Source: Palsa-739 sp036512155 (lineage in GTDB: Bacteria; Actinomycetota; Thermoleophilia; Gaiellales; Gaiellaceae). From it: DNA of 64,000 nucleotides. Below the pieces are notes generated by a model. The model ran no database searches. It saw nothing but the letters and a program-made list of their open reading frames with translations, and was not told the origin of the DNA. The translations under genes were made by a program, and so were the position numbers. Where the stretch lies: the NCBI GenBank assembly GCA_036512155.1, contig DATCBD010000039.1, positions 1 through 64,000 of the forward strand. Direction: 5' to 3'. Below are positions 1 to 8,956 of the stretch, piece after piece (position 1 is the stretch's first letter; each line of letters begins with the position of its first letter).

Positions 1-297
1 GAGCGTCCCCGTCTCCTCGGCAGTCATCCCCTCGATCGGGCCGACGTCGATCTCCCGCAGGTCGGCGTCGACGACGACCGGCACGCCCAGGCGCACGCCG
101 ACGATGTCGGCAGTGTCCCGCGCACGGCTGAGGTCGCTGGAGTAGATCGCGTCGATCGACTCGCCGGTGAGCTGCTCGGCGAGCACGCGCGCCTGCTCGC
201 GGCCACGGTCGTTCAACGGGACGTCCGCGTGGCCCTGCCAGCGGCGCTCGGCGTTCCAGTCCGTCTCGCCGTGGCGAACGAGAAGCAAAGTGGTCAC
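1..297 (-). CDS. Histidine phosphatase family protein (phosphoglycerate mutase-like), 3' end cut by the window edge
   Basis: Ninety-nine codons are visible from a GTG start at 297. The N-terminus carries the phosphohistidine signature LVRHGETDWN (catalytic His in RHG), followed by the family pattern PLNDRGREQA and the segment IYSSDLSRARDTA. These are typical of the dPGM/cobC/broad-specificity phosphatase branch. The distal catalytic residues lie outside the window, so the substrate cannot be assigned. The gene is divergent from the SDR gene starting at 320, leaving only 22 nt between the two starts. Family assignment is firm; specific function is open. Confidence 0.88.
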   Translation of the reverse strand, partial: MTTLLLVRHGETDWNAERRWQGHADVPLNDRGREQARVLAEQLTGESIDAIYSSDLSRARDTADIVGVRLGVPVVVDADLREIDVGPIEGMTAEETGTL

Positions 298-319
298 GTC
301 TGACTAAGGTACTCGCGCG

Positions 320-1051
320 ATGGATCTCGGCCTGCGCGACAAGGTGTGCCTCGTGACGGGGTCGACGGCCGGCATCGGCCTGGAGACGGTGAACCTCCTC
401 CGCGCCGAGGGCGCGATCGTCGTCAGCACCGGCCGGAGCGGTGGAGACGTACAGGCCGACCTCTCGCGGGCCGGCGAGCCCGAGCGCGTCGTGCGGGAGA
501 CCGAGGAAATGCACGGGCGGATCGACGTGCTCGTGAACAACGTCGGCGGCACCGACATCCGCAAGCTCGAGGAGCTCACCGACGCTGACTGGCAGGCGTC
601 CTTCGAGCTCAACCTCATGACCGCGATCCGCGCGACGCAGGCGACGCTGCCCGGCATGCGCGCGCGCGGCGCCGGCACGATCGTGAACGTGTCCTCGACC
701 GCGGCGAAGCGCCCGTCGACGTCGATGCCGGACTACTCGGTCATGAAGGCCGCGATGCTCTCGTTCTCGCGGCTCGTCGCCGACCTATATGCGAAGGACG
801 GCGTGCGCTGCAACGCGGTCACGCCCGGGCCGACAGCGACGGGCGCGTGGCTCGGCGAGGGCGGGCTCGCCGACCAGCAGGGAAACCGCGACGAGGTGCT
901 CGCCAAGGTCGGAGCGGGGCGGCCGCTCGGACGGCTCGCCCAGCCGGAGGAGATCGCCGCGGTGATCGCGTTCCTGTGCTCGCCGCGCTCGAGCTACGTC
1001 ACCGGCGCGGCGTGGAGTGCCGACGGTGGCACCGTCCCGATCATCATCTGA
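320..1051 (+). CDS. SDR family NAD(P)-dependent oxidoreductase
   Basis: This 243-residue protein is a classical short-chain dehydrogenase/reductase. The dinucleotide-binding motif TGSTAGIG lies at residues 13-20, the NNVGG structural motif at 73-77, and the catalytic Ser at about 125 with Tyr139-x3-Lys143 (YSVMK). The C-terminus keeps the PGP-T stretch and the family ending SAWSADGGT-like. Length is normal for the family. A TAAGGT box (305-310) lies 9 nt before the ATG, so the mRNA is probably leaderless. The substrate cannot be read from the sequence; fabG-like or sugar/steroid dehydrogenase roles are equally possible. Confidence 0.92.
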   Translation: MDLGLRDKVCLVTGSTAGIGLETVNLLRAEGAIVVSTGRSGGDVQADLSRAGEPERVVRETEEMHGRIDVLVNNVGGTDIRKLEELTDADWQASFELNLMTAIRATQATLPGMRARGAGTIVNVSSTAAKRPSTSMPDYSVMKAAMLSFSRLVADLYAKDGVRCNAVTPGPTATGAWLGEGGLADQQGNRDEVLAKVGAGRPLGRLAQPEEIAAVIAFLCSPRSSYVTGAAWSADGGTVPIII

Positions 1052-1111
1052 GCTCGGGTCCCGATTCGCCACTGTGCGGCGTCGGGCCTAGCCACTACGC
1101 TGGAACCTGGG

Positions 1112-2065
1112 ATGCCGGAGCTCGCCGGTCAGGTTGCCGATGCCTTCGAAACCCTCGTGCGGGAGCACGAGGAGCGCTGGCTGTCGCCGCTCGCCGTGCG
1201 GTCGTACGAGTCGCGCGGGCGGAACCTGCCGGAGGAGGAATGCCGGCTGCGGACGCCGTTCCAGCGCGACCGTGACCGCATCGTCCACTCGAAGGCGTTC
1301 CGGCGCCTCCGGCTGAAGACGCAGGTCTTCGTCGATCCCGAGGGCGACCACTTTCGCACCCGCCTGACGCACACGCTGGAGACGACCGGCATCGCCCGCG
1401 GTGTGGGCCGCGCGCTCCGGCTGAACGAGGATCTCGTCGAGGCGATCGGGCTCGGGCACGACCTCGGCCACCCGCCGTTCGGGCACGCCGGCGAGGAAGC
1501 GCTCGACGAGCTGCTGCGCGAGCGCGGCGAGCGCGGCTTCCGTCACAACGAGCACTCGCTGCGCGTGGTCGAGCGCCTCGAACGCGACGGACGCGGGCTC
1601 AATCTCACGTGGGAAGTGCGCGACGGGATCCTCAAGCACACCGGGCCTGACGAGCCGGAGACGCTGGAGGGGAAGATCGTGCGCATCGTCGACCGCGTCG
1701 CGTACATCAACCACGACATCGACGACGCCGTCCGCGCCGGCCTTCTCTCCCAGAGCGACCTCCCCGTCGACGAGCTTGCGCTGCTCGGCGACACCGGCTC
1801 GCGCCGCATCGACACGCTTGTGCACGACCTCGTCGAGACCTCCGTCGGCGCCGGCGACATCGTGCAGAGCGACGAGATCGGCAGCGCGATGCTGTCGTTG
1901 CGCGCATTCATGTTCGACCGCGTGTACATGCAGCAGGAGCACGCGCTCATCCGCGCGGATATCCGGCGCATCTTCGACGACCTGGTCGACGTGCAGGGCT
2001 ACAGCGTCGAGGATGCGACCGACTACATCGCCGGCATGACCGACCGGTTCGCGCTCGCGTACTGA
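1112..2065 (+). CDS. dgt: Deoxyguanosinetriphosphate triphosphohydrolase-like HD protein
   Basis: This 317-residue HD-domain protein resembles bacterial dGTPases, which cleave dGTP to deoxyguanosine and triphosphate and help set dNTP pools. The N-terminal motif RDRDRIVHSKAFRRL is the family signature. The metal-binding residues are visible as His87 (LTHTLE), His116-Asp117 (GHDLGHPPFGH) and a later Asp in IVDRVAYINHDIDD. It overlaps dnaG by one base (TGATG), so the two are translationally coupled. The dgt-dnaG-tRNA-Asn order is known from other actinobacteria. A TACGCT box (1096-1101) ends 10 nt before the ATG. Real nucleotide preference is unknown, because many members of this branch are uncharacterised. 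Confidence 0.92.
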   Translation: MPELAGQVADAFETLVREHEERWLSPLAVRSYESRGRNLPEEECRLRTPFQRDRDRIVHSKAFRRLRLKTQVFVDPEGDHFRTRLTHTLETTGIARGVGRALRLNEDLVEAIGLGHDLGHPPFGHAGEEALDELLRERGERGFRHNEHSLRVVERLERDGRGLNLTWEVRDGILKHTGPDEPETLEGKIVRIVDRVAYINHDIDDAVRAGLLSQSDLPVDELALLGDTGSRRIDTLVHDLVETSVGAGDIVQSDEIGSAMLSLRAFMFDRVYMQQEHALIRADIRRIFDDLVDVQGYSVEDATDYIAGMTDRFALAY

Positions 2066-3714
2066 TGGCCCGCATCAAGGACAGCTCGGTCGAGGCCGTC
2101 AAGTCGGCGACCCAGATCCTGCCGCTCGTCGAGGACCACGTGCGCCTGCGCAAGGCCGGCGGCACGTACAAGGGCCTATGCCCGTTCCATCAGGAGCGGA
2201 CGCCGAGCTTCACCGTCTCGCCCGCGCGCGGCACCTTCAAGTGCTTCGGCTGCGGCGAGGGCGGCGACGCGATCGCCTTCGTCGAGAAGCTCGAGCAGGT
2301 CGACTTCGTCGGCGCGATCGAGTTCCTCGCCGGGCGCTTCGGAATCGAGATCGAGTACGAGGAGATCTCGCCTGAGGCCGCTCAGAAGCGGGAACGTGGC
2401 AAGCGGCTCGAGCAGCTGCTCGAGCGAGCGACGGTGTTCTACGAACGGGTGCTGTGGGAGAGCGACGCCGGAGCGTTCGCCCGCGAGTACCTCGCCTCCC
2501 GCGGGCTCGGCGAGGAGGTCGGCCGGCAGTTCCGGCTCGGCTACGCGCCGGGCGGTCCGACGCTCGCGCGTCGTGCGCTGCAAGAGGGGTTCACCCAGGA
2601 CGACCTGCGGACGGCGGGCCTCGTGCGGCAACGCGGCGACGACTACTTCTCCCGGCGGCTCGTCTTCCCGCTCGCGGACGCGCGCGGCAAGGTGCGCGGC
2701 TTCCAGGCGCGCAAACTGCACGACGACGACGCGCTCCAGGCGAAGTACGTCAACTCGCCCGAGAGCGGTCTGTTCAAGAAAGGCGACCTCCTGTACGGGC
2801 TCGACACCGCGCGGCAGGCGATCGCGAAGGAGGACCGCGGCGTCGTCGTCGAGGGGAACACCGACGTGCTCGCCCTGCGGCAGGCCGGCTTCCAGCCGGT
2901 GGTTGCATCGATGGGGACCGCGCTCACCGAAGCGCAGCTGAAGGAGCTCACGAAGCTGACGAAGCGCCTCTACCTCTGCTTCGACGCGGACGCCGCCGGT
3001 CAGGACGCGACGCTGCGCGGGATGGAGCTCGCAGTCAAGCAGGGCTTCACCGTCAACGTCGTCTCGCTGCCGAAGGGAACGGATCCCGCCGACGACCCGG
3101 CCGCGTTCGAGCGCGAGCTCGCCGCCCCGGTCAGCTACCAGGTGCACATGGTGCGGCTCCTGCACGAGCGCGCCGGTGACAAGCAGTCGTCGTACGCCGC
3201 CATCCGCGCCTTCCTCGGCACGCAGCCCGATTCGCCCGAGCGGCTCGACGCCATCCGGCTCGCCGCCGACCTCCTCGACCTGCCGCCGGAGACGCAGGCG
3301 GGCCTTGCGCCTCCGCGTACCGGGGCGCGCACGGCGGGCGTCATCTCGCCGCGGCTCCTGGACGCCGGCACGCGGCTCGAGCGCACCGCGCTCGCCGGTG
3401 TGGCCGGGAACCCCGGCCTGGCGCGGATCCTCGGCGAGCTCGGCCCGGAGCACTTCGACGACGAGCTCCACCGCCGCGCGCAGGCGCACCTGCTCGGGAA
3501 CGAGTCGGCCGACGGCGAGCTGACCGCGCTCCTCGCGGAGCTCTACGCGCAGGCGGACGAGGAGAGCATCGGCGAGCAGACCGGGGAACAGCTCCTGCTT
3601 CGACTGCGCGAACGCCGCCTCCAGCGGGAGCTCGCGGACGCCGACGACGACCGGCTCGTCGACCTGCAGCAGGCGCTGTTGCAGATCCGCACAGCCATCC
3701 GGGAATTCGCGTGA
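2065..3714 (+). CDS. dnaG: DNA primase
   Basis: DnaG synthesises RNA primers at the replication fork. The N-terminal CHC2 zinc ribbon is visible with Cys39, His42, Cys60 and Cys63. The catalytic core and TOPRIM domain follow, with the Glu motif at 263-267 and FDADAAG at 306-312 (Asp307, Asp309), and a DnaB-interacting helical region forms the C-terminal third. The product is 549 residues, somewhat shorter than the usual 600 or so. The TOPRIM motif reads EGNTD where most DnaG proteins have EGYMD; the acidic residues are kept. It starts one base inside the dgt stop codon. Confidence 0.96.
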   Translation: MARIKDSSVEAVKSATQILPLVEDHVRLRKAGGTYKGLCPFHQERTPSFTVSPARGTFKCFGCGEGGDAIAFVEKLEQVDFVGAIEFLAGRFGIEIEYEEISPEAAQKRERGKRLEQLLERATVFYERVLWESDAGAFAREYLASRGLGEEVGRQFRLGYAPGGPTLARRALQEGFTQDDLRTAGLVRQRGDDYFSRRLVFPLADARGKVRGFQARKLHDDDALQAKYVNSPESGLFKKGDLLYGLDTARQAIAKEDRGVVVEGNTDVLALRQAGFQPVVASMGTALTEAQLKELTKLTKRLYLCFDADAAGQDATLRGMELAVKQGFTVNVVSLPKGTDPADDPAAFERELAAPVSYQVHMVRLLHERAGDKQSSYAAIRAFLGTQPDSPERLDAIRLAADLLDLPPETQAGLAPPRTGARTAGVISPRLLDAGTRLERTALAGVAGNPGLARILGELGPEHFDDELHRRAQAHLLGNESADGELTALLAELYAQADEESIGEQTGEQLLLRLRERRLQRELADADDDRLVDLQQALLQIRTAIREFA

Positions 3715-3739
3715 GCCTGGGTACAATGCGCGCCGCCGA

Positions 3740-3814
<75 letters not shown>

Positions 3815-3825
3815 CACAAGGGTGG

Positions 3826-3863
3826 CTCTCGCCCACGCGGGAGGGTCCGCGCGTGGGCGAGAG
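3826..3863. terminator. Strong hairpin between the convergent tRNA-Asn and substrate-binding-protein genes
   Basis: A perfect 14-bp stem (CTCTCGCCCACGCG at 3826-3839 with its complement at 3850-3863) encloses a 10-nt loop. It sits between two convergent transcription units, 11 nt before the stop of the minus-strand gene. No T-run follows on either strand, so termination is inferred from position and stability only. Confidence 0.6.
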
Positions 3864-3874
3864 GTGTTACTGGA

Positions 3875-5659
3875 CTACGACTTCCAGTGCCAGTCCTGGA
3901 TGTTCCAGAACGGCCCGACGTTGGCGGCGCTGTTGACCATCCCGAGGAGGGTCGACTTGTACACCAGCGGCGTCGGGCGCTGGTAGAGCGGGAACACCGG
4001 AACGGTGTCCGACATGATCGCGTCGGCCTGCTGGAAGTCGGCGGTCCGCTTGGTCGGGTTCAGCTCGGCGTTGCCGGCCTTCACCAGCGTGTCGACCTTG
4101 TGGCTGCAGTAGCCGGTCCAGTTGCTGCCGCCCTGGCAGCGCCACGAGTCGTACCAGTCACCGGGATCGCCGGTCGTGACCTCCGCGAACTCGGCAACGT
4201 CGAAGTTGCCGGAGGGGAGACCCGTCGAGCCGAAGATGACGTTCGGCGGGAGCGGCTTGTCGTTGACCTGGATGCCGATGGCCTTCATCTCGGCCTTGCC
4301 GATCGCTTCGGAGGTTGCCCGAACCGAGTTACCCGAGGTCCACGACCAGTTGATGACGGCCGGGAGCCCTGAGCAGGTCCAGATCTTCGAGTTGCTCGGA
4401 TCGACCGACGAAGGGCCGCCCGTGCAGTGCTTCGCCATCAAGGCGAGAGCCTTCTGCGGGTTGAAGTTCCACTTCGCGAAGTCCGGCTTGTATGCCGCTT
4501 CGGTCGCATAGTAGATCGCGTTGTTCATCGGCTTGAGGCCGCCGGCCAACGAGCCGTAGACGGTGTTGATGATCGACTGGCGATCGATCGACATTGCGAT
4601 GGCCTCGCGGAACCACGGGGCACGAAGGAGCTTGTTCGTCGAGCCGGCGTTCACACTGCTCGCCGCCTTCGCATTGCCCTCGCGCATTTCGAGGTGCTCG
4701 AAGTAGTAGCCCGGGATCTGGTTGAACGTGATGCCCGGCGTGCTCTTCAACGGAGCCAGGTAGAGGCCGAACGTCGGCGAGATCGCGTCGACCTCACCAC
4801 CGCGCATGGCCTCTTCCTCGGAGTTGGTGTCCGAGATGATCTTGAAGTCGATCTCGCCGATGCCGGGCTTCTTGCCGACGTAGAACGGGTTCGCCTTCAA
4901 CACAGCGCCCTGGCCCTTGGTGTAGTTGGAGAGGTAGTACGGGCCGTCGGAGACCGGCTGCCCGTTGGAGCCGCAGATGCAGTTCGTCCAGGTCTTGTTG
5001 AAGTCCACCCCACGAAGGGCGGTGGACGGGTAGAGCGTGTTGAAGATGTATTGCCAGTCCGCAAACGGACCACATGGGAAGTCGGAGGTGCAGTTCTTCG
5101 TCTTCCAGAAGAACGTGACTTGCTTCATCCCCTTGTGCGTGAAGTGCGTCGGATCGATGTTGCTGTACCCGGTGCGTTCAACGAGGTCGTTGTTGGGGTT
5201 GTCGATGCTCTGGAGCGTGTACACGAAGTCCTGGTAGGTGACCGGGATCTTCTTGCCGCCCCAGTACCAGTACGCCTTCGGGTTGATCGTGTACGACACG
5301 CCCTTCGAGTTCGCCGACGCCGACGTCGTGATCCCCGTCGGAATCCAGAGACCGGTGTTGTTCTGGATGAACGGGCCGTAGGTGGTTTCCTCCCCGCCCA
5401 TCCAACTCGCCCAGACCTCGTTACAGCAGCTGAGCTGCGTATTGAAGCCGTCGATGTCCTGCTCGGCACCGAACACGACGACGTTCGCGGCCCTGCGGCC
5501 GGCCGCCGTCGTCGGAACCTTTGCCCACGCCTGAGCAAACGGCGCAGCCGCCGGGGTGCCAAGCGACACCTGAGCCGCGGTGGTCTTTGCGGTCGCAGAT
5601 GCAGCCAGAAGAAGTACGGCTGCGATCGCTCCCGCCATGAGCCAGATCCGCCAACGCAT
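3875..5659 (-). CDS. ABC transporter substrate-binding protein, peptide/opine family 5 (SBP_bac_5)
   Basis: This 594-residue secreted protein binds a solute outside the membrane for import. I chose the ATG at 5659 because AAGGGAG lies about 8 nt upstream and translation gives a clean Sec signal peptide (basic MRWR, hydrophobic core, ASATA cleavage region). There is no lipobox Cys, which is unusual for a Gram-positive-type binding protein. The family 5 pattern is seen in GPYYLSNYTKGQG, in VDAISPTFG and in LRAPWFREAIAMSIDRQ, the DppA/OppA-type repeat. No permease or ATPase genes lie next to it, so it is an orphan. It is divergent from a MocR-type regulator, its likely control protein. The ligand could be a peptide or another amine; the sequence does not decide. 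Confidence 0.9.
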   Translation of the reverse strand: MRWRIWLMAGAIAAVLLLAASATAKTTAAQVSLGTPAAAPFAQAWAKVPTTAAGRRAANVVVFGAEQDIDGFNTQLSCCNEVWASWMGGEETTYGPFIQNNTGLWIPTGITTSASANSKGVSYTINPKAYWYWGGKKIPVTYQDFVYTLQSIDNPNNDLVERTGYSNIDPTHFTHKGMKQVTFFWKTKNCTSDFPCGPFADWQYIFNTLYPSTALRGVDFNKTWTNCICGSNGQPVSDGPYYLSNYTKGQGAVLKANPFYVGKKPGIGEIDFKIISDTNSEEEAMRGGEVDAISPTFGLYLAPLKSTPGITFNQIPGYYFEHLEMREGNAKAASSVNAGSTNKLLRAPWFREAIAMSIDRQSIINTVYGSLAGGLKPMNNAIYYATEAAYKPDFAKWNFNPQKALALMAKHCTGGPSSVDPSNSKIWTCSGLPAVINWSWTSGNSVRATSEAIGKAEMKAIGIQVNDKPLPPNVIFGSTGLPSGNFDVAEFAEVTTGDPGDWYDSWRCQGGSNWTGYCSHKVDTLVKAGNAELNPTKRTADFQQADAIMSDTVPVFPLYQRPTPLVYKSTLLGMVNSAANVGPFWNIQDWHWKS

Positions 5660-5767
5660 AGCGCTCCCTTCCAGTCGATGTGTCGCAATCACTCCGACGA
5701 CTACGACGAAGTCGAGCCGGAAAGCGCGAAAGCCTCTTTCGCGTCGATTTTCGAGACCAGTCCGTCG

Positions 5768-5808
5768 AGAGGCGGGAGGGCACCGGAGGGCCGTTCCCTC
5801 CCGCCTCT
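5768..5808. promoter_or_regulatory. 13-bp inverted repeat in the divergent SBP/MocR promoter region
   Basis: AGAGGCGGGAGGG (5768-5780) is perfectly complementary to 5796-5808, with a 15-nt loop. It lies 109 nt upstream of the substrate-binding-protein start and 176 nt upstream of the regulator start. It could be an operator, a leader structure or a transcript end. A direct repeat TTTGGGAG occurs at 5864-5871 and 5953-5960; MocR proteins commonly bind direct repeats, but the match is too short to call. The rest of 5660-5983 holds no gene. Confidence 0.5.
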
Positions 5809-5983
5809 ACAAACGGAGGGAAGACCCGATGATGCCGACCGATGTGCAGCCGCGAAGTGCCAGTTTGGGAGCAAATGTGTGATCCAAGGTCAGTGCGAGT
5901 CCCTAACTGGATTCCAAATGTCTCGTCGTAATGGCCACGTCCCCTGGATGACTTTGGGAGAGCCCGAACGTCTGAGTCATTGC

Positions 5984-7369
5984 ATGTCCCCACGTCGTCG
6001 CCAAGTTCGCGAGCTATTGCTCTCCATCGACCGGGGTGGGGGAGGTGCAATCGGTCGCCAGATAGAGACCCAGCTGAGAGAGACGATCAGCTCGGGTGTG
6101 TTACCCACGGGGACTGCGCTCCCGTCGACTCGGGTTCTTGCCGAGGACCTCGCGGTCTCTCGTGGCGTGGTCGCTCGTGCATATAGCCAGCTTGCAGCCG
6201 AGGGCTACATCTCGCTTCGGCAGGGAGCGAATCCCTGTGTAAACGGCTTCTCAGCTCAGCAGCAGAGCGGGCCAACCGAGAAGTATCGGTTCGACCTGCG
6301 TCCCGATCTGCCTGACCTGGCCACCTTCCCTCGCAGTGGCTGGTCGCGCGCGCAACAGCGTGCGCTGCAGTCGGCGTCGACGCGAGAGCTGGGAAACACC
6401 GACCGCCTTGGCCTTTGGTCGCTGCGGGCAGAGCTCGCGGCCTATTTGGGAAGGTCGCGCGGCGTCGTCGTGCAGGCCGAGAACCTCGTCGTCACTGCCG
6501 GGACGTCCCAATCTCTCAGCCTCGTAACGCGAGCGCTTGCCGCCGAAGGACTGTCGGAGATCGCCTTCGAGAATCCGAGCTGCGCTCGTCACCACGAAGC
6601 CGTTCGCATGGCCGGCATGGAGCCGCGCGGAATGAGAATCGATGAGCAAGGGCTGATCGTCTCCGAGCTCAACGCTGCCGTTAGCCGAGCCGTCGTGGTG
6701 TGCCCGACGCACCAGTTTCCCACGGGACCCAGGCTGTCCGAGTCCCGGCGCGACGCACTGATCGCTTGGGCGACCGACACCGGCGGGCTTATCATCGAAT
6801 GCGATTCCGAGCTCCGCGACGACAACGCGCCCGTTGCGACGTTGCAGCGGCAGGCGCCTGATCGCGTGATCTATCTCGGCTCGACGCGAAAGACTCTTGG
6901 CCCTTGCGCAAGTCTGGGCTGGGCTGTCCTGCCCGATCGATTCATCCCGCGTGTGCAGGAGTTGTCGACATCGCTTCTCCACGTCTCCAGCTTCGATCAG
7001 CTGGCGTTCGTCGACTTCCTCGCGCGCGGAGACTATGACCGTCACATACGCAAGATGCGCGAGATCTATCGAAAGAGACGCGCTGTTCTCATCGACGCTC
7101 TGCACACGGAGGTACCCGACTCGGTGATCGGCGGGCCGGCCCTGGGGCTGCACGTCGTTCTTCTGACTCCTAGCGGGGTCGCTCGGACGGTCTGCGCTTT
7201 TGCCCGCGAGAGGGGGGTTGCGCTCGACTCCTTCTCCGATCACGCGCTCCCTGGCTATGACGGGCCAGAAGGCCTCCTCGTTGGCTTCGGGCAAGTCTCC
7301 GAGGCCGCCATCCCTGGCGCTGTCGAAGAGCTCGGCCGAGCCTTCGCGGCAGCGGCGTCTTCCGCGTAA
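5984..7369 (+). CDS. MocR/PdxR-type regulator: GntR winged helix fused to a fold-type-I aminotransferase domain
   Basis: The N-terminal winged helix covers roughly residues 10-75 (GAIGRQIETQLRETISSG, then LPSTRVLAEDLAVSRGVV). The rest is a PLP-binding aminotransferase-like domain with CPTHQFPTGP, the Asp-containing IIECDSELRDD and the PLP-Lys motif LGSTRKTLGP. MocR proteins sense PLP with an amino compound and usually control a neighbouring transport or metabolic gene; here that is the divergent substrate-binding protein. The start is uncertain. ATG 5984 fits the usual MocR N-terminus (461 residues), while in-frame ATGs at 5948 and 5918 would add 12 or 22 residues. No clear ribosome site precedes any of them. 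Base composition is a little less GC-biased than in its neighbours. Confidence 0.88.
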   Translation: MSPRRRQVRELLLSIDRGGGGAIGRQIETQLRETISSGVLPTGTALPSTRVLAEDLAVSRGVVARAYSQLAAEGYISLRQGANPCVNGFSAQQQSGPTEKYRFDLRPDLPDLATFPRSGWSRAQQRALQSASTRELGNTDRLGLWSLRAELAAYLGRSRGVVVQAENLVVTAGTSQSLSLVTRALAAEGLSEIAFENPSCARHHEAVRMAGMEPRGMRIDEQGLIVSELNAAVSRAVVVCPTHQFPTGPRLSESRRDALIAWATDTGGLIIECDSELRDDNAPVATLQRQAPDRVIYLGSTRKTLGPCASLGWAVLPDRFIPRVQELSTSLLHVSSFDQLAFVDFLARGDYDRHIRKMREIYRKRRAVLIDALHTEVPDSVIGGPALGLHVVLLTPSGVARTVCAFARERGVALDSFSDHALPGYDGPEGLLVGFGQVSEAAIPGAVEELGRAFAAAASSA

Positions 7370-7416
7370 GCGACTACCGCACGACAGGCCGCCGCCGTCC
7401 ATTACCGTAGTTGAGC

Positions 7417-8922
7417 GTGGACGACCGCTTCGACGAACTTCTTCGTCGGCTCGGGGTAATCGACGATCTCGTCAGGGCGGGCACTCTGCTCGGCTGGGAC
7501 GAAGAGACGAAGATGCCCGTGGCCGGTGCCGACGCGCGCGCTGAGCAGCGCGCGACCGTCGAGGCCGTCACCCACGAGCACCGCGTGGATCCGCGGCTCG
7601 GCGAGCTGATCGAGGCCCTGCGGCCGTTCGAGGACGCCCATGATCCGGACTCCTTCGAGGCGGGCGTCGTCCGCGTCGCACGCCGCGACTACGAGAAGGC
7701 GGTCTGCGTGCCGTCGGAGCTCCAGGCCGAGCTCGAGCGGGCCGGATCCCTCGGCTACCGGGCATGGCTGCGTGCCCGGGCCGACAACGACTTCTCAGTC
7801 ATCCTCCCGCACTTCGAGCGCAACCTCGAGCTGCGCCGCCGCTACGTCGCTTGCTTCTCTCCCATAGGCGATCCGTACGACGTCGTCCTCGACGACTACG
7901 AGCCGGGCATGAAGACGACCGAGGTCGAGGCGATCTTCGCCCGTCTGAAGGAGCGGCTCGTGCCGATGATCCGGGCCGTTGCCGACTTGGAGCCGATCGA
8001 CGACTCGTGCCTGCGCGGTTCGTTCTCGCGCGAGGCGCAGCACCGTGTCTCCGTCGCGATCCTCGAGACGTGGGGGATGGACGACGAGGCGTGGCGGCTC
8101 GACTACACCGTGCATCCGTTCGAGGTCTCGATGGCGATCCCGGACATCCGCCTCACCACGCGCTTCGACGAGGACAACATCCACGGGATCCTCTCGTGCC
8201 TGCACGAGTTCGGTCACGGCCTGTACGAGCGGCAGATCGATCCGCGTTTCGCGCGCACGTCGCTCGCCGACGGCGTGTCCTCGGCGATCCACGAGTCGCA
8301 GAGCCGGATGTGGGAGAACCTCGTCGGCAGGCGCTCGTCGACCTGGCGGTTCTTCTATCCGCTTCTCCAGCGCGAGCTGCCCGCCTTCGCCGACGTCCCA
8401 CTGGAGACGTTCCAGCGCGCGCTGAACAAGGTGAAGCCGACGCTCCGGCGTGTCGACGCCGACGAGGTCACGTACTGCCTGCACGTCATCCTGCGCTTCG
8501 AGATCGAGCGGGAGCTGCTCGGCGGACGCCTCGACGTGCGCGACCTTCCGGAGGCGTTCGACGCGAAGATGCGCGAGTACCTCGGCCTCCAGCCGCCCGA
8601 CCTCGCGAGCGGCGTCCTCCAGGACGTCCACTGGTCGGACATGAGCCTCGGGTATTTCCCGACGTACGCGCTCGGCAACGTCGTCTCCGTCCAGCTGTGG
8701 GAGCGCGCGGAGGCCGACCTCGGCGACTTCGACGAGCAGTTCGAGCGGGGCGAGTTCGCGCTGCTCGCGGAGTGGCTGCGCGAGCACATCCACCGCTTCG
8801 GCCGGATGTACGAGCCGCAGGAGCTGCTGCGGCGGACGGTCGGCTCGACGATGGATCCCGAGCCGTATCTCGGGTACCTCCAGCGTGAGCTGGACGAGCT
8901 GTTCGGCACCGCCGTCGGCTGA
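7417..8922 (+). CDS. Carboxypeptidase M32 (Taq family metallocarboxypeptidase)
   Basis: This is a cytosolic zinc carboxypeptidase of about 501 residues, the usual M32 length. The zinc motif HEFGH is at residues 263-267 and the third-ligand segment HESQSRMWEN follows about 30 residues later, both diagnostic. The N-terminal LGWDEETKMP matches the family (WDxxT-MP). I chose GTG 7417 because a TACCGT box (7403-7408) ends 8 nt before it; a TTG at 7411 would add two residues. It is monocistronic as far as can be seen and is followed 34 nt later by a small membrane protein gene. Confidence 0.95.
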   Translation: MDDRFDELLRRLGVIDDLVRAGTLLGWDEETKMPVAGADARAEQRATVEAVTHEHRVDPRLGELIEALRPFEDAHDPDSFEAGVVRVARRDYEKAVCVPSELQAELERAGSLGYRAWLRARADNDFSVILPHFERNLELRRRYVACFSPIGDPYDVVLDDYEPGMKTTEVEAIFARLKERLVPMIRAVADLEPIDDSCLRGSFSREAQHRVSVAILETWGMDDEAWRLDYTVHPFEVSMAIPDIRLTTRFDEDNIHGILSCLHEFGHGLYERQIDPRFARTSLADGVSSAIHESQSRMWENLVGRRSSTWRFFYPLLQRELPAFADVPLETFQRALNKVKPTLRRVDADEVTYCLHVILRFEIERELLGGRLDVRDLPEAFDAKMREYLGLQPPDLASGVLQDVHWSDMSLGYFPTYALGNVVSVQLWERAEADLGDFDEQFERGEFALLAEWLREHIHRFGRMYEPQELLRRTVGSTMDPEPYLGYLQRELDELFGTAVG

Positions 8923-8956
8923 TCCGAGCACTCCCCGGCTTCGGTACGATCCCGAC

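Noticed and set aside
2176..3726. A 516-codon open frame on the minus strand opposite dnaG
   Set aside because: It is antisense to a clear dnaG with all motifs, is Arg/Leu/Val-rich without domains, and open antisense frames are common at this GC content.
4427..5983. Long plus-strand extension of the MocR frame upstream of 5918
   Set aside because: It is antisense to the substrate-binding protein; the helix-turn-helix start lies near 5984, and the upstream part has no domain.
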